A stretch of 64,000 bases of DNA from NCBI GenBank assembly GCA_017621845.1, contig JAGASI010000008.1:38890-102889 (forward strand), read 5' to 3'. The position numbers and the translations under genes are program-made. This DNA comes from Muribaculaceae bacterium (GTDB lineage: Bacteria; Bacteroidota; Bacteroidia; Bacteroidales; Muribaculaceae). Shown piece after piece: positions 62,318 through 64,000 of the stretch. The stretch's first letter is position 1. Each line of letters begins with the position of its first letter. The notes beneath the pieces are model-generated. The model did no database searches. It was given only the letters and a program-made list of their open reading frames with translations, and was not told the DNA's origin.

Positions 62318-63457
62318 ATGCCAAAGTGTCATCTATATTTCCCTGAGAATGACTTGGCATTGGCTGCCAATCTTGACAATTACACTCCACCACGTCAAGC
62401 CCAAGTCATGCACCGAGATGGCGCGACACTACCGCTATGGTATGGACATCCCGGTGACGTATTTATCGCCACAGGAATAAACGGCCAATGGTATGAAACC
62501 ATGGCCAAGGCTTTTAACCTGCAAGTAGACTTGTATTCGGGTGACGCGTCGGCATACATTCCTGCACCCTGGGGATGGTCTCGGGCTGCACGACGGGCAT
62601 TGGAACATGCCGGTTTTAATTCTCGACAACTCCCCGATGACGCGGCGATTGAGCATATACGGGACCTCAGTCACCGACGGGTAGCCCGCGACATTGCTTT
62701 GGCTCTGACAGACAACCTCGACTTTCCCATCACCATCCCAGCGATTGAGGCCCATACCATTGATGAAGCCATTGCCGCCATACGCTCCCTTGGGCAGGTA
62801 ATAATCAAGACACCCTGGTCCAATGCCGGACGAGGTATAATACCGGCCGACTCTTCATCGTCAGACACCCTGACACAACGCCTGACACCCATTATCTCCC
62901 GTTATGGATCAGTGATGGTCGAGAAACGGCATCAACGCATCATGGACTTTGCAATGCTCTTTGACAGCACCTCGGATGGTGTAAAATACATTGGACTGTC
63001 AGTCTTTGATACCGACGACAACGGTGCATATACCGGCAATATTGTTGCCAACGATGAGATACTTAAATCTTTCATTACACGGTATCTCCCTTCAGAGCAC
63101 CTTGACCAAATCTCATGTCTACTTACCAACATCCTGTCTTCCAGACTCACCGGTCAATATGAAGGCCCTTTAGGTGTTGACATGCTCGTGGCACGCCATG
63201 GCGACACCTTCATCCTTGACCCGGCCGTTGAACTTAATTTAAGAATGACCATGGGGCATGTCGCTCATCGCCTTGCCATCGACACCCTCGCCCATGGACA
63301 CACAGCTCGCTTCTCCATCACTCCCAACACCAAGCCTCACTGTGATTTTAACAACCCGACAACAGGCATTTCCATTACCAATCACATGCTAACCTCAGGC
63401 TCGCTACGGCTCAATCCACCATCTTGCCCTACCTCTATCACTCTTACAACACTATAA
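62318..63457 (+). CDS. ATP-grasp-like protein of unknown substrate
   Basis: A 379-residue cytoplasmic protein. The N-terminal third (CHLYFPENDLALAANLDNY) is not recognised. The middle and end look like an ATP-grasp fold: GQVIIKTPWSNAGRGII (ATP-binding Lys and glycine loop), VMVEKRHQRIMDFAMLF and FILDPAVELNLRMTMGH (metal-binding Glu and Asn near the C-terminus). Such folds ligate carboxylates to amines or thiols. ATG 62318 is used since the frame from 62243 overlaps nadE. Starts 7 bases after nadE; the following DUF4491 gene starts 4 bases after its stop. Confidence 0.8.
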   Translation: MPKCHLYFPENDLALAANLDNYTPPRQAQVMHRDGATLPLWYGHPGDVFIATGINGQWYETMAKAFNLQVDLYSGDASAYIPAPWGWSRAARRALEHAGFNSRQLPDDAAIEHIRDLSHRRVARDIALALTDNLDFPITIPAIEAHTIDEAIAAIRSLGQVIIKTPWSNAGRGIIPADSSSSDTLTQRLTPIISRYGSVMVEKRHQRIMDFAMLFDSTSDGVKYIGLSVFDTDDNGAYTGNIVANDEILKSFITRYLPSEHLDQISCLLTNILSSRLTGQYEGPLGVDMLVARHGDTFILDPAVELNLRMTMGHVAHRLAIDTLAHGHTARFSITPNTKPHCDFNNPTTGISITNHMLTSGSLRLNPPSCPTSITLTTL

Positions 63458-63461
63458 CTCA

Positions 63462-63773
63462 ATGGAACATTTTTTATCCCAATGGCATTTGTCAGGGCTT
63501 ATCATCGGCCTGGCTACTTTTCTGATTATCGGATTATTTCATCCGGTGGTGATCAAATGTGAATATTATTTCGGCACACGGTGCTGGTGGTGGTTTCTTG
63601 TATTAGGCATCGCGATGTGTGGTGTCTCGGTATGGATTGACAGCATGATGTGGTCAATTCTGGCAGGTGTCGTTGCATTCTCCTCATTCTGGACTATCAA
63701 AGAAATCTTTGACCAACGCAAACGTGTATTACGGGGCTGGTTCCCACGCAATCCCCGTCGCCACGACTACTAA
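63462..63773 (+). CDS. DUF4491 membrane protein
   Basis: A 103-residue inner membrane protein with three hydrophobic helices. HLSGLIIGLATFLIIGLFHPVVIKCEYYFGTRCWWWFLV and SSFWTIKEIFDQRKRVLRGWFPRNP are typical for DUF4491. Function unknown. It begins 4 bases after the ATP-grasp gene and closes the run of plus-strand genes. Confidence 0.9.
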   Translation: MEHFLSQWHLSGLIIGLATFLIIGLFHPVVIKCEYYFGTRCWWWFLVLGIAMCGVSVWIDSMMWSILAGVVAFSSFWTIKEIFDQRKRVLRGWFPRNPRRHDY

Positions 63774-63807
63774 TAGACTGTCCCATCAATAAATAATCTC
63801 AATACAT

Positions 63808-63849
63808 CGAGGGAGGCTGCGCCATAATAATCAGGCGCAACCTCCCTCG
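63808..63849. terminator. Strong two-way terminator at the right end
   Basis: A 16-base stem with one mismatch: cgagggaggctgcgcc (63808-63823) and ggcgcaacctccctcg (63834-63849). It lies between DUF4491 and a leftward frame and shares the CGAGGGAG core with the hairpin at 8-49. Confidence 0.75.
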
Positions 63850-63859
63850 GTATATTATA

Positions 63860-64000
63860 TTATTGCTGTCCGATAAAACTCGACGGTGGCAAAAATGTAT
63901 GGCTCGACGACTGCTGATTATCAGCGGTCGAGTCTGATTTTATTCTTTGACAAGCCCCAGTCAGTCGAAAAGAGATGGCAAGGGAGGTCCTGATGCGGCA
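63860..64000 (-). CDS. Partial leftward gene, C-terminal end only
   Basis: A minus-strand frame open from the window's right edge to TAA at 63860-63862, 46 codons, ending SHTFLPPSSFIGQQ. It contains SLAISFRLTGACQRI, which could be a late beta strand or a lipobox-like segment. It ends just before a terminator, as a real gene would. Product not recognised; the rest lies outside the window. Confidence 0.45.
   Translation of the reverse strand, partial: CRIRTSLAISFRLTGACQRIKSDSTADNQQSSSHTFLPPSSFIGQQ

Noticed and set aside
1..64000. tRNA or rRNA genes, prophage
   Set aside because: No cloverleaf-like or rRNA sequence was recognised by eye, and no phage structural or integrase genes are present. 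Short non-coding RNAs cannot be excluded without a search.

Overview
The window reads as a piece of a Bacteroidales chromosome, most likely Muribaculaceae (S24-7 group) or a close relative; this placement is from protein resemblance and was not searched. Support: Bacteroidota promoters (TTTG, about 19-20 bases, TAnnTTTG) occur upstream of many genes; several Bacteroidales-type genes are present (DUF5683 beside parB, DUF4491, DUF695, a RluB-type synthase with an Asn/Gly/Arg-rich head, a two-component-like PEP/pyruvate-binding protein); and many gene junctions are ATGA or TAATG overlaps.

Layout. 60-1058: a membrane acyltransferase. 1125-5504 (minus): a probable operon of a nucleotidyltransferase/HEPN pair, a BadF-type sugar kinase, a short SSB, aspartate kinase and diaminopimelate decarboxylase. 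5505-6130: decayed DNA, including an orphan promoter with a copy of the kinase 5' end and a small gene broken by a stop codon. 6133-15287 (minus): a tightly packed defence operon made of a SNF2-type helicase, DinD, an unknown 192-residue protein, a type III methyltransferase (Mod) and its restriction subunit (Res). 15344-23231 (minus): MATE exporter, OPT transporter, LysM lytic transglycosylase, DUF5683, ParB and ParA. 23490-32795: surE, a secreted esterase, DUF695, a secreted alpha-amylase, an NlpC/P60 lipoprotein, a BrkB-type membrane protein, RidA and a ComM-like ATPase. 33122-34364: an IS5-type insertion sequence. 34376-42556: a small membrane protein, ROK kinase, Crp/Fnr regulator, nagB, and a row prfB-argB-amylase-secreted protein. 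42573-51715 (minus): miaA, membrane protein, dipeptidyl peptidase, coiled-coil protein, PEP-binding protein. 51845-63773 (plus): RluB-like synthase, asnS, sulfatase-type membrane protein, PAP2, udk, lptB, M48 protease, nadE, ATP-grasp protein, DUF4491.

The most interesting signal is a shared insertion signature at the two accessory loci. The dinD gene sits between two 40-base near-identical copies of the helicase 3' end. The second copy still ends in a TAATG junction with the 192-residue gene, so the earlier operon was probably helicase-192aa-mod-res. Likewise the HEPN/MNT pair lies between two exact 18-base copies of the kinase 5' end, and the distal copy still has its promoter. In both cases the passenger gene entered an operon while the host gene kept an intact end.

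The extended type III operon, with its SNF2 helicase and unknown TQ-repeat protein, is the best candidate here for an under-described defence system. No rRNA, tRNA or CRISPR array was recognised.
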